This document shows, one piece after another, positions 23,874 through 33,192 of a stretch of 33,192 bases of DNA. Within the stretch, counting starts at the first letter, position 1, and the number at the start of each line of letters is the position of its first letter. The DNA comes from Thauera aminoaromatica S2. GTDB taxonomy: Bacteria; Pseudomonadota; Gammaproteobacteria; Burkholderiales; Rhodocyclaceae. The position numbers and the translations under genes are program-made. The notes beneath the pieces are model-generated. The model did no database searches and was not told the origin of the DNA. It saw only the letters and a list, made by a program, of their open reading frames with translations. Location: assembly GCF_000310185.1 (NCBI RefSeq), contig NZ_AMXD01000030.1, forward strand, positions 1-33,192. Reading direction: 5' to 3'.

Positions 23874-25103
23874 ATGGTGAGCCGGATGACCACCCAGGAA
23901 GCAGTCGCACACGAGATCGATGCGGAGCAGATGAAGCGGTGGCGCCATGCCATCCATCGCAACCCCGAGCTGGGCTTCGAGGAGCACGCCACCAGCGCGC
24001 TCGTCGCCGAGCAGCTGCGCGCCTGGGGCTACGAGGTGCACACCGGCATCGCCGTCACCGGCGTGGTGGGGGTGCTGCGGGTGGGCGATGGAAGCGGGCG
24101 CACGATCGGGCTGCGTGCCGACATGGACGCCATCCCGGTGCAGGAGATGACCGGCCTGCCGTGGGCCAGCATCGTTCCGGGCAAGATGCACGGCTGCGGC
24201 CACGACGGCCATACCGCCATGCTGCTCGGCGCGGCGCGGGCGCTCGCCGCACGGGTGAAGGGCGGGGCACTGCAGGGTGACGGCACGCTGGTGCTGATCT
24301 TCCAGCCGGCCGAGGAGCTCGGCGGCGGCGGCGGCGCGCGGCGCATGATCGAAGACGGCCTCTTCGAACGCTTCCCCTGCGATGCGATCTTCGGCATGCA
24401 CAACTTTCCCGGCATCCCGGTCGGCCAGGTCCATGTTCGCCCGGGCGCCTTCATGGCCTCGTCCGACAAGGTGCTGATCCGCTTCATCGGCCGCGGCGGG
24501 CACGGCGGCATGCCGCACATGGCGGTCGATCCGACCCTGCCGGCGGCGGCGACGGTGCTCGGGCTGCAGTCCATCGTCGGGCGCAACGTCAATCCCAACC
24601 TCGCCGCGGTGATCAGCGTCGGCCGCCTCCAGGCGGGCGCGGCCTACAACGTCATCGCCGAATCCGCCGAGCTCGAGTTGAGCGTGCGCACCCTCGATCC
24701 CGAGGTCCGCGACCTGGTCGAGCGCCGCATCCGCGAGCTCGCCGAAAACCAGGCGCGTGCCTATGGCTGCAAGACGGAGATCCGCTACGAGCGCGGCTAC
24801 CCGGTGCTGGTCAACGCCGCCCGGCCCACCGCCTTTGCGGTCGAGGTCGCGCGCCAGACCTTTGGCGCCGAGCACGTGGTGGCCGATGCCCAGCCGCTCA
24901 CCGGCAGCGAGGACTTCGCCTTCCTGCTCGAGCAGGTGCCGGGTTGCTACCTGCTGGTCGGCAACGGCGACAACGGCCACGCCGAGGGCCGGTGGTCGGG
25001 CGAATGCATGGTCCACAACCCGCACTACGATTTCAACGATGCCTGCCTCGCGGTGGGTGCCCGGCTGTGGATCGGCCTGGTCGAGCAGTACTTCCATAAC
25101 TAG
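23874..25103 (+). CDS. M20-family amidohydrolase (hippurate hydrolase-like), cytosolic
   Basis: This 409-residue metallopeptidase-fold enzyme has no signal peptide. Metal-site motifs are present: LRADMDAIPVQE, the Cys-His block HGCGHDGHTAML, the catalytic glutamates in QPAEE, and a late SEDFAF histidine/glutamate region. The M20D subgroup cleaves N-acyl amino acids such as hippurate, or N-acetyl-diaminopimelate or IAA-amino acid conjugates. The start is ATG 23874; ATG 23886 (with GGTGAG upstream) is an equal choice. It is the first gene before dctPQM, so the imported compound is probably its substrate. Exact substrate unknown. Confidence 0.92.
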   Translation: MVSRMTTQEAVAHEIDAEQMKRWRHAIHRNPELGFEEHATSALVAEQLRAWGYEVHTGIAVTGVVGVLRVGDGSGRTIGLRADMDAIPVQEMTGLPWASIVPGKMHGCGHDGHTAMLLGAARALAARVKGGALQGDGTLVLIFQPAEELGGGGGARRMIEDGLFERFPCDAIFGMHNFPGIPVGQVHVRPGAFMASSDKVLIRFIGRGGHGGMPHMAVDPTLPAAATVLGLQSIVGRNVNPNLAAVISVGRLQAGAAYNVIAESAELELSVRTLDPEVRDLVERRIRELAENQARAYGCKTEIRYERGYPVLVNAARPTAFAVEVARQTFGAEHVVADAQPLTGSEDFAFLLEQVPGCYLLVGNGDNGHAEGRWSGECMVHNPHYDFNDACLAVGARLWIGLVEQYFHN

Positions 25104-25121
25104 ATCCTGCAAGGAGACACC

Positions 25122-26159
25122 ATGAAACTCAGCAAGCTGTTCGCCACCCTGTCCGCCGGACTCGTCCTCGCCACCGCTGCCGGTCTTCCCGCCGCCCAGG
25201 CCGCCACCACCCTGACCATGTCGAGCTGGGTGTCGCCCACCCACTTCCTCACCCCCGAGGTCTTCCAGCCCTGGATCGAGGACGTCAAGCGCGTCACCGA
25301 AGGCCGCGTCGACGTCCGCATCCTGCCCAAGCCGGTGGGCGCTCCTGCCCAGCACTGGGAGCTGGCGCGCAAGGGCGTGGCCGACATCACCTGGGGCAAC
25401 TTCACCTACGAGCCGGATCGCTTCAAGGCGGTGTGGTTCTCGGAGATGCCCTTCATCGGCACCAAAGCCGAGGCGTCCTCGGTGGCGCTGTGGGAAACCT
25501 ACGAGAAATACCTCGCCGGCAAGCCGGCCTTCGAGGGCGTGGTCATGCTCGGCGTCGGCCTCTTCGGCGGCGGCCAGATTCACCACGGCAGCAAGAACAT
25601 CGTCGAGCCCGACGACCTCAAGAACCAGAAGGTGCGCATGGGCGGCCCGATCCAGAAGCGCCTGCTCGAGGATCTGGGCGCGGTGGCGGTCGCCGGCCCC
25701 GGCCCGAAGGCCTACGAGCTGCTCGAGAGCGGGGTGGTCGATGCGTCGCTTCACACCATCGAGTCGGTCATCAACTTCCGCGTCGAGGACAAGCTCAAGC
25801 ATCACACCATCGTCCCGGGCGGCTTCTACGACGCGAGCTTCTTCGTCGTCATCAACGAGGGCAAGTGGAACAAGCTCTCCGAGGCCGACCGCAAGGCGAT
25901 CATGAGCGTCTCCGGCGAGAAGCTGTCGCGCCTGTGGGGCCAGCGCTTCGATGCGCAGAACAAGGCCGGCGAGGCCAAGCTGCGCGCCGAGGGCCATGTC
26001 TTCAACGCGCCCTCGAAGGCGCTGTTCGAGCGCATCGGCGCGGTGCGCGAGCGCATGCTCGCCGACTGGGCGGCCGAAGGCCCGAGCTTCGGTGTCGACA
26101 AGCCGATGGAGATGCTCGAGTTCTTCGAGCAGCGCTACAAGGCCCACGCCGGCAAGTGA
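25122..26159 (+). CDS. dctP: TRAP transporter solute-binding protein DctP family
   Basis: This 345-residue periplasmic binding protein has a Sec signal peptide of about 27 residues ending PAAQA. The mature part starts ATTLTMSSWVSPTH; the central GQIHHGSKNIVEPDDLKNQKVRMGG carries the usual DctP arginine segment that grips carboxylates. It starts 18 bases after the amidohydrolase stop with AAGGAGACACC as ribosome binding site. It captures an organic acid and hands it to DctQM. The ligand is not predictable; the flanking amidohydrolases suggest an N-acyl amino acid or related carboxylate. Confidence 0.94.
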   Translation: MKLSKLFATLSAGLVLATAAGLPAAQAATTLTMSSWVSPTHFLTPEVFQPWIEDVKRVTEGRVDVRILPKPVGAPAQHWELARKGVADITWGNFTYEPDRFKAVWFSEMPFIGTKAEASSVALWETYEKYLAGKPAFEGVVMLGVGLFGGGQIHHGSKNIVEPDDLKNQKVRMGGPIQKRLLEDLGAVAVAGPGPKAYELLESGVVDASLHTIESVINFRVEDKLKHHTIVPGGFYDASFFVVINEGKWNKLSEADRKAIMSVSGEKLSRLWGQRFDAQNKAGEAKLRAEGHVFNAPSKALFERIGAVRERMLADWAAEGPSFGVDKPMEMLEFFEQRYKAHAGK

Positions 26160-26178
26160 CCGCTGCTTGATCCCGGAG

Positions 26179-26200
26179 GTGGCCGGCCCGGACCGGCCAC
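26179..26200 (+). other. Intercistronic hairpin between dctP and dctQ
   Basis: GTGGCCGG (26179-26186) pairs perfectly with CCGGCCAC (26193-26200) around a 6-base loop, with no T-tract. Such stem-loops after binding-protein genes commonly protect the upstream mRNA so the binding protein is made in excess over the membrane subunits. Confidence 0.6.
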
Positions 26201-26218
26201 TCCCACATGGAGAGACAC

Positions 26219-26731
26219 ATGGACGCGTATCTGTCCCGCATCCGCAAGGGCGTCGAGGCGCTGCTCATCCTGACCCTGGCGGGCATGGTGCTGCTGACCT
26301 TCATCGACGTCATCGGCCGCCGCCTGTTCGGCGCGCCGCTCTACGGCGCGCACGACGCCACCGAGCATCTGATGGCGATCATGGTGTTCTGCGGCCTGCC
26401 GCTGCTTACCGCCGCGCGCGGCCACCTCACCGTCGATCTGTTCGACAAGTGGCTGCTACGCCCGGGCTGGGTGTGGTGGCACCGGCTGGTGTCGGCGCTG
26501 GTGGCGCTGGTGCTGCTGCTGATCGCCTACGAGTTCCTGAACTCGGCCATCGAGGCCGGCAAGATCCAGGAGATCAGCCAGTCGCTGTCGATCCCGCGCG
26601 GCGGCATGTATGGCTTCATCGCCTTCACCTCGCTGCTGTCGGCCCTGGCCGCGTTGCTGGGCTGTTTCGCCGCGCCGCCCTCGCATCCCGTCACCGTCCA
26701 GTCCCACGCCACCCAGGAGCGTGCCAAATGA
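26219..26731 (+). CDS. dctQ: TRAP transporter small membrane subunit DctQ
   Basis: This protein of 170 residues has four membrane helices, typical of DctQ. ATG 26219 was preferred over ATG 26207 because GGAGAG lies exactly 5 bases before it. Segments TFIDVIGRRLFGAPLYGAHDATEHLMAI are typical in outline of the family. It forms the membrane complex with DctM; the last four bases overlap the dctM start (ATGA). Confidence 0.92.
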   Translation: MDAYLSRIRKGVEALLILTLAGMVLLTFIDVIGRRLFGAPLYGAHDATEHLMAIMVFCGLPLLTAARGHLTVDLFDKWLLRPGWVWWHRLVSALVALVLLLIAYEFLNSAIEAGKIQEISQSLSIPRGGMYGFIAFTSLLSALAALLGCFAAPPSHPVTVQSHATQERAK

Positions 26732-28020
26732 CCGTCGGACTTCTTTCCCTGCTGGCCGTGCTGGTGCTGGCATTCCTGCGCGTGCCGCTCGCCTTCGCGC
26801 TGCTGTCGGTGTCGCTCGGCGGCATCGGTGTGGTCATGGGCTGGGACGTCGCGCGTTCGCTGGTGCCGATGACGATCTCGGAGGCGGTGTTCTCCTACGA
26901 GCTGGCCGTGGTGCCGATGTTCATCCTGATGGGCAACATCCTCGCCCGTACCGGGATTTCGGATGACCTCTTCCGCGCTGCCAACGCCTTCCTCGGGCCG
27001 GTGCGAGGCGGGCTCGCGCTGTCGACCATGGTCACCTGTGCCGGCTTCAGCGCGGTGTGCGGCTCCAGCCTGGCGACCGCGGCCACGATGTCGAAGGTCG
27101 CCTACCCGAGCATGAAGCGCTACGGCTATTCCGACGCGCTCGCCTCGGCCACCATCGCCGCCGGCGGCACGCTCGGCATTCTCATCCCGCCCTCGATCAT
27201 CCTGATGATCTACGGCATCCTGACCCAGACCAACATCGGCCACCTGTTCGTCGCTGGCGTGGTCCCCGGGCTGCTCGGGCTGCTGATGTACCTCCTGGTG
27301 ATCTATGCGGTCGCCCGCATCAGCCCGCAGGATGCGCCGCGCGGCGAGCGCACCACGATGGCCGAGAAGCTGCACGCGCTGCGCGGGGTGTGGCCCTTCA
27401 CGCTGCTCTTCGTGCTCATCATCGGCGGCCTCTACGGCAAGCTCTTCACTGCAACCGAGGCGGCGGGCATGGGTGCGGGCCTGGCGCTGATCCTCTCGAT
27501 GGTGCAGGGGCGCATGAGCTGGCAGGACTTCCGCCATATCTTCATCGAGACCGCGACCACCTCGGTGATGCTGTATTCGGTGCTGTTCGGTGCGCTGCTG
27601 TTCGCCAAGCTGATCTCGTTCTCGGGCCTGGGCGAGGGCATCCTCGAGCTCTTCAACCAGGCGGGCCTCGGTCCCTGGGGCACCATCGTCGCGATCCTGG
27701 TCGTGTTCCTGCTGCTGGGCTGCGTGATGGATTCGCTGGCCATCATCCTGATCTGCGTGCCCCTGTTCGTGCCCATCCTGCTCGCCCACGGCTTCGACCT
27801 GGTGTGGTTCGGCATCATCGTCGTCGTCGTGACCGAGATCGCGCTGATCACGCCGCCGATCGGCATGAACGTGTTCGTGCTCAAGGCCACGCTGCCCCAC
27901 GTGCGGCTCGGCGCGATCTTCCGCGGCCTCACGCCCTTCATCGCGATCGACCTGGTGCGGCTGGCGCTGCTGGTGATCTTCCCGTCGATCTCGCTGGCGC
28001 TGGTGGCGTTCATGAAATAG
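26728..28020 (+). CDS. dctM: TRAP transporter large permease subunit DctM
   Basis: The 430-residue ion-coupled permease has about 11-12 helices. Typical DctM segments are seen: VPMFILMGNILARTGI, the GSSLATAATMSKVAYP loop, GGTLGILIPPSIILMIYG and LITPPIGMNVFV. It drives uptake with the Na+ or H+ gradient, using substrate delivered by DctP. Its ATG overlaps the dctQ stop as ATGA. A stem-loop follows at 28028-28066. Confidence 0.95.
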   Translation: MTVGLLSLLAVLVLAFLRVPLAFALLSVSLGGIGVVMGWDVARSLVPMTISEAVFSYELAVVPMFILMGNILARTGISDDLFRAANAFLGPVRGGLALSTMVTCAGFSAVCGSSLATAATMSKVAYPSMKRYGYSDALASATIAAGGTLGILIPPSIILMIYGILTQTNIGHLFVAGVVPGLLGLLMYLLVIYAVARISPQDAPRGERTTMAEKLHALRGVWPFTLLFVLIIGGLYGKLFTATEAAGMGAGLALILSMVQGRMSWQDFRHIFIETATTSVMLYSVLFGALLFAKLISFSGLGEGILELFNQAGLGPWGTIVAILVVFLLLGCVMDSLAIILICVPLFVPILLAHGFDLVWFGIIVVVVTEIALITPPIGMNVFVLKATLPHVRLGAIFRGLTPFIAIDLVRLALLVIFPSISLALVAFMK

Positions 28021-28027
28021 TTTGAAA

Positions 28028-28066
28028 GCGGGCGCGACCGACGCTTTCCAGGTCGGCCGCGCCCGC
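28028..28066 (+). terminator. Stem-loop after dctM
   Basis: Arms 28028-28042 and 28052-28066 (GCGGGCGCG...) pair over 15 positions with one mismatch and a 9-base loop. There is no T-tract, so it is a weak terminator or mRNA stabiliser; the second amidohydrolase downstream may be partly co-transcribed. Confidence 0.6.
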
Positions 28067-28118
28067 TGCGCGTGATCGTGGCCGGCCTTCCCCACCCCTT
28101 GCTCAGAGAGAATCCAAA

Positions 28119-29462
28119 ATGAAAACATCCAGGCGAACATTCACGATGCTGCGCCTCGCCGCGGCCCTTGCCCTGCTCGGCCAGGGCGCTGCCGCCTCCG
28201 CCCAGGCGCTCGACGACGCCACCCTGCAGGCGCTCGCCACCCGCTTCGACGCCATCCAGCCGCGCATGGTCGAGTGGCGGCGCGACATCCACCAGCACCC
28301 CGAACTGTCCGGCCAGGAGGTGCGCACTGCGGCGCTGGTCGCCGAGCACCTGCGCAAGCTCGGCATGGAGGTGCGCACCGGCGTGGGCGGCCACGGCGTG
28401 GTCGGCCTGCTCCAGGGCGGGAAGCCGGGCAAGGTCGTCGCGCTGCGCGCCGACATGGACGCGCTGCCGGTGGCCGAGGTCACCGGGCTGCCCTTCGCGT
28501 CGCAGGTCAAGCAGATGAACATGGGCGTCGAGTCGCCGGTCATGCACGCCTGCGGCCACGACGGCCACACCGCGATGCTGATGGCGGTGGCCGAGGTGCT
28601 GGCCGGCATGCGCGAGCAGATCCCGGGCACGGTCAAGTTCGTCTTCCAGCCCTCTGAAGAAGGCCTCTCGTCGGCGCCGGTAGCCGGCAAGAGCTGGGGC
28701 GCCAAGGCCATGGTGGAGGAGGGCGCGCTCGACAACCCGCGCCCCGACGTCGCCTTCGCGCTGCACATCATCCCCAACATGCCCTCGGGCATGATCGGCT
28801 ACCGCAGCGGCCCGCAGTTCGCCAGCGGCGACACCGTGCGCATCAAGATCAAGGGCAAGCAGACCCACGGCGGCTTCCCGTGGAACGGTGTCGATCCGAT
28901 CGTGGTGTCGGCGCAGGTGGTAACCGCGCTGCAGACCATCGTCAGCCGCCAGCTCAACATCAGCAAGGAGCCGGCGGTGCTGTCGATCGGCCAGATCAAC
29001 GGCGGCAACCGCGAGAACATCGTCCCCGAGGCGGTGGAGATGGTGGGCACGCTGCGCGCCTTCGACGAGGCCATGCGCGCCGACGCCAAGGAGCGCATCA
29101 CGCGCACCGCGGAGTCGATCGCGGCCGCCAGCGGCGCCACCGCCGAGGTCAGCTTCGGGCCGTCCGCCTATCCGGTGACGACCAACCCCGAGGCGCTGAC
29201 CGAGATGCTGGCCCCGGTGCTGAAGAAGGTGAGCGGCGGCAAGGCGATGCAGACCTCGCGCCTGATGGCCTCGGAGGACTTCTCCGAGTTCCAGAAGGTG
29301 GTGCCCGGCCTGTACATCATCCTGGGCGCCGCACCCGAAGGTAAGACCCCGGCCACCGCGGCGCCCAACCACAACCCGGCCTTCGACTTCGACGAGGCGG
29401 CGATGCCGGCCGGTGCGAAGGCGATGGCGGCGATGACGCTCGAGTTCCTGGCAAAGCCCTGA
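28119..29462 (+). CDS. M20-family amidohydrolase with signal peptide (periplasmic)
   Basis: This 447-residue paralogue of the gene at 23874 has an N-terminal signal peptide of about 36 residues (basic MKTSRRTFTM, hydrophobic core, cleavage near AASAQA). Metal motifs are LRADMDALPVAE, HACGHDGHTAML and QPSEEG. It should act in the periplasm, cleaving an N-acyl compound outside so that the TRAP system can import a product, while the cytosolic paralogue acts inside. ATG 28119 includes the basic n-region; ATG 28146 would remove it. The gene follows dctM by 98 bp with a GAGAGAATCC ribosome binding site. Substrate unknown. Confidence 0.92.
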   Translation: MKTSRRTFTMLRLAAALALLGQGAAASAQALDDATLQALATRFDAIQPRMVEWRRDIHQHPELSGQEVRTAALVAEHLRKLGMEVRTGVGGHGVVGLLQGGKPGKVVALRADMDALPVAEVTGLPFASQVKQMNMGVESPVMHACGHDGHTAMLMAVAEVLAGMREQIPGTVKFVFQPSEEGLSSAPVAGKSWGAKAMVEEGALDNPRPDVAFALHIIPNMPSGMIGYRSGPQFASGDTVRIKIKGKQTHGGFPWNGVDPIVVSAQVVTALQTIVSRQLNISKEPAVLSIGQINGGNRENIVPEAVEMVGTLRAFDEAMRADAKERITRTAESIAAASGATAEVSFGPSAYPVTTNPEALTEMLAPVLKKVSGGKAMQTSRLMASEDFSEFQKVVPGLYIILGAAPEGKTPATAAPNHNPAFDFDEAAMPAGAKAMAAMTLEFLAKP

Positions 29463-29491
29463 GCGGCCTTCGCGTCGTCCGCTGCAACGCA

Positions 29492-29514
29492 AACGGGGGC
29501 CAGCGGCCCCCGTT
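29492..29514. terminator. Bidirectional hairpin terminator
   Basis: AACGGGGGCC (29492-29501) pairs perfectly with GGCCCCCGTT (29505-29514) around AGC, followed by CTTCAT on the plus strand. It lies 30 bases after the amidohydrolase stop and 40 bases beyond the permease stop, serving the two convergent genes. Confidence 0.85.
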
Positions 29515-29554
29515 CTTCATGCTGCGTGCGCCGTGTTGGGCAGCGGCCTCTCGC

Positions 29555-31054
<1,500 letters not shown>

Positions 31055-31221
31055 GTTCGTCTCCTTCATGTTTTGTGTGTCTCTTCCGCGCCGTCCCGCC
31101 CGGGTGGTCCCGGGTCATCGCGGCGCCGTGCAGGGGTCGGGGTGGTGGTGCGCCCTCTGCCGTCGGGGAGGGGCGGAGGGCGCGGCCAGGGTCTGCTGCC
31201 GACTTGAACCGGAGTCTAGGG

Positions 31222-31279
31222 ATTCGCCTTCGCGGCGGGAGCGAGTCTGGCGAATACCTCGAATATAAAATTTTATATT
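31222..31279 (-). promoter_or_regulatory. AT-rich perfect palindrome upstream of the permease
   Basis: AATATAAAATTTTATATT (31262-31279) is a perfect 18-bp palindrome of only A and T in a strongly GC-rich region, about 208 bp before the permease start. A second inverted repeat, ATTCGCC (31222-31228) and GGCGAAT (31249-31255), is just downstream in transcription direction. The palindrome may be an operator combined with a -10 region (TATATT). No regulator gene sits next to it, so the binding protein is unknown. The rest of the 286-bp gap 31055-31340 shows no gene. Confidence 0.5.
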
Positions 31280-31340
31280 TTTGCGGTGCAGCATCACGTG
31301 GCGTGAAGGGCTCGCAGCGGCATCCGCGGGCGGCGCGCAT

Positions 31341-31856
31341 TCAGTACAGTGCGCCGGTCAGCAGCAGGTAGCCGGGCAGCCAGGCGGTGCCCATGCCCTG
31401 GACGATCGCCATCCACGCGGTCGCGCGCGCGATCGGTCTGTGCAGGGCCAGCAGCAGGAAGAACATCAGCCACAGCACCGCCCACGCCGCCCACGACAGG
31501 CCGAGCCACCAGTCCCAGGTGCTGTCGGCGGTGCGCAGGGTGTCGGCCGCGATCGGCAGCGCGGTGATCGCCACGAACAGGCTGAACCAGCCCAGCCCGC
31601 GCCCGTCGGCGCCGGTGAGGCGGTTCCAGGCCACCCACAGGTAGGTGAAGGAGAACAGCAGCGAGAAGGCCGCGGCGCGGATCGACGCCGCGTCGGCGTC
31701 GGCGCCGAGGGCCAGGCGCAGGCACACCAGCAGGGTGAGTCCGCCGGTGCAGAGGTTGATGATGGTGATCTCGCGCTCGCTGATGCGGCCGAGCATCCAC
31801 AGGCCGTTGAGGATCAGGACCGCGCCGACGTAGAACAGGGACAGGCCGAGCAGCAT
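31341..31856 (-). CDS. AmiS/UreI family amide or urea channel
   Basis: The membrane protein of 171 residues has six helices, the same length as AmiS of Pseudomonas. Start MLLGLSLFYVGAVLILNGLWMLG and the later SFTYLWVAWNRLTGADGRGLGWFSLFVA in outline are typical of the AmiS/UreI family, which forms hexameric channels for short amides or urea. No amidase or urease gene is in the window. The start at 31856 has GGAAAACC upstream. It lies upstream of the nucleobase permease in the same direction, but the 286-bp gap with a palindrome argues for separate promoters. Confidence 0.88.
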   Translation of the reverse strand: MLLGLSLFYVGAVLILNGLWMLGRISEREITIINLCTGGLTLLVCLRLALGADADAASIRAAAFSLLFSFTYLWVAWNRLTGADGRGLGWFSLFVAITALPIAADTLRTADSTWDWWLGLSWAAWAVLWLMFFLLLALHRPIARATAWMAIVQGMGTAWLPGYLLLTGALY

Positions 31857-31983
31857 GAGGTTTTCCAGGAACGTACGATGGGGCCGCGCAGTGTAGGTGG
31901 CCGAGACGCGCGCGCGCAGTGCGGCAGGCTGATGCCGCGCATCAGGGCGCGCACACGTTGCGCCGCGCCGCTTCCCGCGCATG

Positions 31984-32057
31984 ATCGCGACGTGCGTCGC
32001 CCCTGCGAAAACCCTTGCGGCTCCGCAGGCATCCGTAGGAGCGATGCACGTCGCGCG
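31984..32057. repeat. REP-like element pair 4
   Basis: There are two diverged copies in inverted orientation: 31984-32006 (reverse) and 32035-32057 (forward), with stem variant GCGATGCACGTCGC. They are separated by 28 bases that contain a further small inverted repeat (TGCGG/CCGCA). The pair fills part of the 394-bp gap between the AmiS and EamA genes; apart from the promoter at 32125 nothing else is evident there. Confidence 0.82.
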
Positions 32058-32124
32058 TCCCCGTCGCGCGACGCCGCGTGCCGATCGCCCGCTCCCCGCG
32101 GATGGGCTACATCACCGATGCGAT

Positions 32125-32154
32125 ATGACACCCCCGGCGGCGCTGGCGCATAAT
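32125..32154 (+). promoter_or_regulatory. Sigma-70-type promoter of the EamA gene
   Basis: A -35 element ATGACA (32125-32130, 5 of 6 consensus) and -10 CATAAT (32149-32154, 5 of 6) are separated by 18 bp. The predicted start near 32161 leaves a leader of about 90 nt before ATG 32251. Confidence 0.65.
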
Positions 32155-32250
32155 CCGTCCCGCACTGTTGCTCGCCGCCGTCTCCCCGGCGGATCCCTTC
32201 GGCCGCGGCTCCCTTCCGGGGCGCCGCGGCATTTTCCTTTTGGAGGTCCG

Positions 32251-33150
32251 ATGTCCGCATCCGGCTCGCCGCGCCTGGCGCTGTCCGCGCTCGCGCTCCT
32301 GTCGCTGATCTGGGGCTACAACTGGGTGGTCATGAAGCAGGTCATCCAGTACGTCGATCCCTTCGACTTCTCGGCGATCCGCACCGCGCTCGGCGCCGCC
32401 ACGCTCTTCGTGGTGCTGATCGCACTGCGTCGCCCGCTGGGGCTGCAGCAGGTGCGCGAGGTGGCGCTGCTCGGCGTGCTGCAGACCGGCGCCTTCACGG
32501 CGCTGATCCAGTGGGCGCTGGTGGCCGGCGGCGCGGGCAAGACCGCGGTGCTGGTGTATACGATGCCGTTCTGGGTGGTGCCGATGGCCTGGTTCGTCCT
32601 CGGCGAGCGCGTGCGCGGCATGCAGTGGGTGGCCAATGCGATCGCCGGCTGCGGCCTGGTGCTGGTGCTCGAGCCCTGGGCGATGGGCGGCAGCGCCTTC
32701 AGCAACCTGCTCGCGGTCGCCGGCGGGGTGACCTGGGCGGCGGCCTCGGTGCAGGCCAAGCGCATGCGCCGCGCGCACGACTTCGACCTGCTCTCGCTCA
32801 CCGCCTGGCAGATGCTGTTCGGCGCGGTCGCGCTGTGCGTGCTGGCGCTGCTCCACCCCTCGCGGCCGATCGACCCGACGCCTTACTTCTGGGGCGCGCT
32901 GGTGTTCAACGCGGTGTTCGCCACCGGGCTGGCCTGGCTGCTGTGGCTGTTCGTGCTGCAGAGGCTGTCCGCCGGCGTGGCGGGGCTGTCCGCGCTCGGC
33001 ATCCCGATGGTGGGTGCGCTCGCGGGCTGGATCGAGCTCGGCGAGCGCCCCACCGCGATGGAATTCGCCGGCATGGCGCTGATCGTCGGCGCGCTGGCGC
33101 TGACGAGCCTGTGGTCGCTGCGCCAGGCCAGGCGCGCGTCGCCGCGCTGA
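32251..33150 (+). CDS. EamA/DMT superfamily transporter (RhaT-like exporter)
   Basis: The membrane protein of 299 residues has ten predicted helices in two EamA repeats; the first begins LLSLIWGYNWVVMKQVI and the second contains GVTWAAASVQAKRM and LGERPTAMEFAGMALI. Such transporters export amino acids or other metabolites, and the substrate is not predictable. ATG 32251 was chosen because TTTTGGAGG precedes it by 5-6 bases; the long in-frame upstream extension crosses a REP pair and a promoter and is not coding. Confidence 0.92.
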   Translation: MSASGSPRLALSALALLSLIWGYNWVVMKQVIQYVDPFDFSAIRTALGAATLFVVLIALRRPLGLQQVREVALLGVLQTGAFTALIQWALVAGGAGKTAVLVYTMPFWVVPMAWFVLGERVRGMQWVANAIAGCGLVLVLEPWAMGGSAFSNLLAVAGGVTWAAASVQAKRMRRAHDFDLLSLTAWQMLFGAVALCVLALLHPSRPIDPTPYFWGALVFNAVFATGLAWLLWLFVLQRLSAGVAGLSALGIPMVGALAGWIELGERPTAMEFAGMALIVGALALTSLWSLRQARRASPR

Positions 33151-33168
33151 GCGGCGGGCGCGCCGCGC

Positions 33169-33192
33169 TCAGGCGCCGATCGCGACCACGCG
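33169..33192 (-). CDS. Possible C-terminal end of a minus-strand gene
   Basis: The last bases read on the minus strand as RVVAIGA followed by TGA (33171-33169), 18 bases after the EamA stop. Only seven codons are visible, so this is a guess based on frame and position. Confidence 0.25.
   Translation of the reverse strand, partial: RVVAIGA

Noticed and set aside
23826-26147. 773-codon minus-strand frame opposite the amidohydrolase and dctP
   Set aside because: Shadow frame spanning two clear genes on the plus strand.
27432-29492. 686-codon minus-strand frame opposite dctM and the second amidohydrolase
   Set aside because: Shadow frame; composition is non-protein-like and no start context.
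31981-32250. N-terminal 90-codon extension of the EamA protein
   Set aside because: It overlaps a REP pair and a sigma-70 promoter; a good ribosome binding site precedes ATG 32251.

Overview
The window is very GC-rich, has almost no spare DNA between genes, and looks like a chromosomal segment of a facultatively anaerobic betaproteobacterium. The combination of a cbb3 oxidase locus, an Fnr-type oxygen sensor, a Dnr-like regulator, hemN and TRAP transport fits Rhodocyclales (Thauera/Azoarcus/Aromatoleum type). That placement is inferred from gene content and protein style only; no 16S rRNA or other phylogenetic marker is present.

Region A (1-13.4 kb) is a micro-oxic/anaerobic respiration locus. 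It holds the end of the copper ATPase ccoI, then ccoS, ccoNOQP (cbb3 oxidase), ccoG, ccoH and a 49-residue DUF3149 membrane protein. A universal stress protein, a beta-CASP metallo-beta-lactamase-fold nuclease, a Dnr-like regulator, a SirB2-like membrane protein, fnr, hemN, a TauE/SafE-like (DsbD_2-type) membrane protein and a CopZ-like copper chaperone follow. Four perfect Fnr boxes (TTGAC/T-N4-G/ATCAA) lie at 942, 1243, 7340 and 10860. Three fit ccoN, the uspA/nuclease divergent promoters and hemN. The fourth overlaps the ccoS stop codon and sits about 100 bp upstream of a strong intrinsic terminator with no convincing ORF between, so it most likely drives an undescribed Fnr-activated small RNA (about 989-1084).

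Region B (13.4-15.4 kb) has inorganic pyrophosphatase with a clear promoter and terminator, a REP-like repeat cluster, and a bile-acid/arsenite-type (BASS/ACR3-like) transporter.

Region C (15.5-22.9 kb) is a minus-strand glyoxylate-to-glycerate operon: gcl, hyi, glxR, a DUF3830 gene, a GlcG/HbpS-like gene and pyruvate kinase. A LysR regulator is divergent from gcl, and a palindrome lies about 66 bp upstream of the predicted gcl start site. No glycerate kinase is present in the window.

Region D (22.9-32 kb) has a second LysR gene divergent from a cytosolic M20 amidohydrolase, a complete DctPQM TRAP transporter and a second M20 amidohydrolase that carries a signal peptide. After these come an NCS2 purine/pyrimidine permease and an AmiS/UreI-type amide/urea channel on the minus strand. 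The set suggests uptake and hydrolysis of N-acylated or nitrogen-containing compounds; the substrate cannot be read from the sequence. An EamA/DMT exporter closes the window.

Nine copies of a 23-bp REP-like element (GTAGGAGCG...CGCGAA type) occur in four intergenic clusters, mostly as inverted pairs. No transposase, CRISPR array, tRNA or rRNA was seen.
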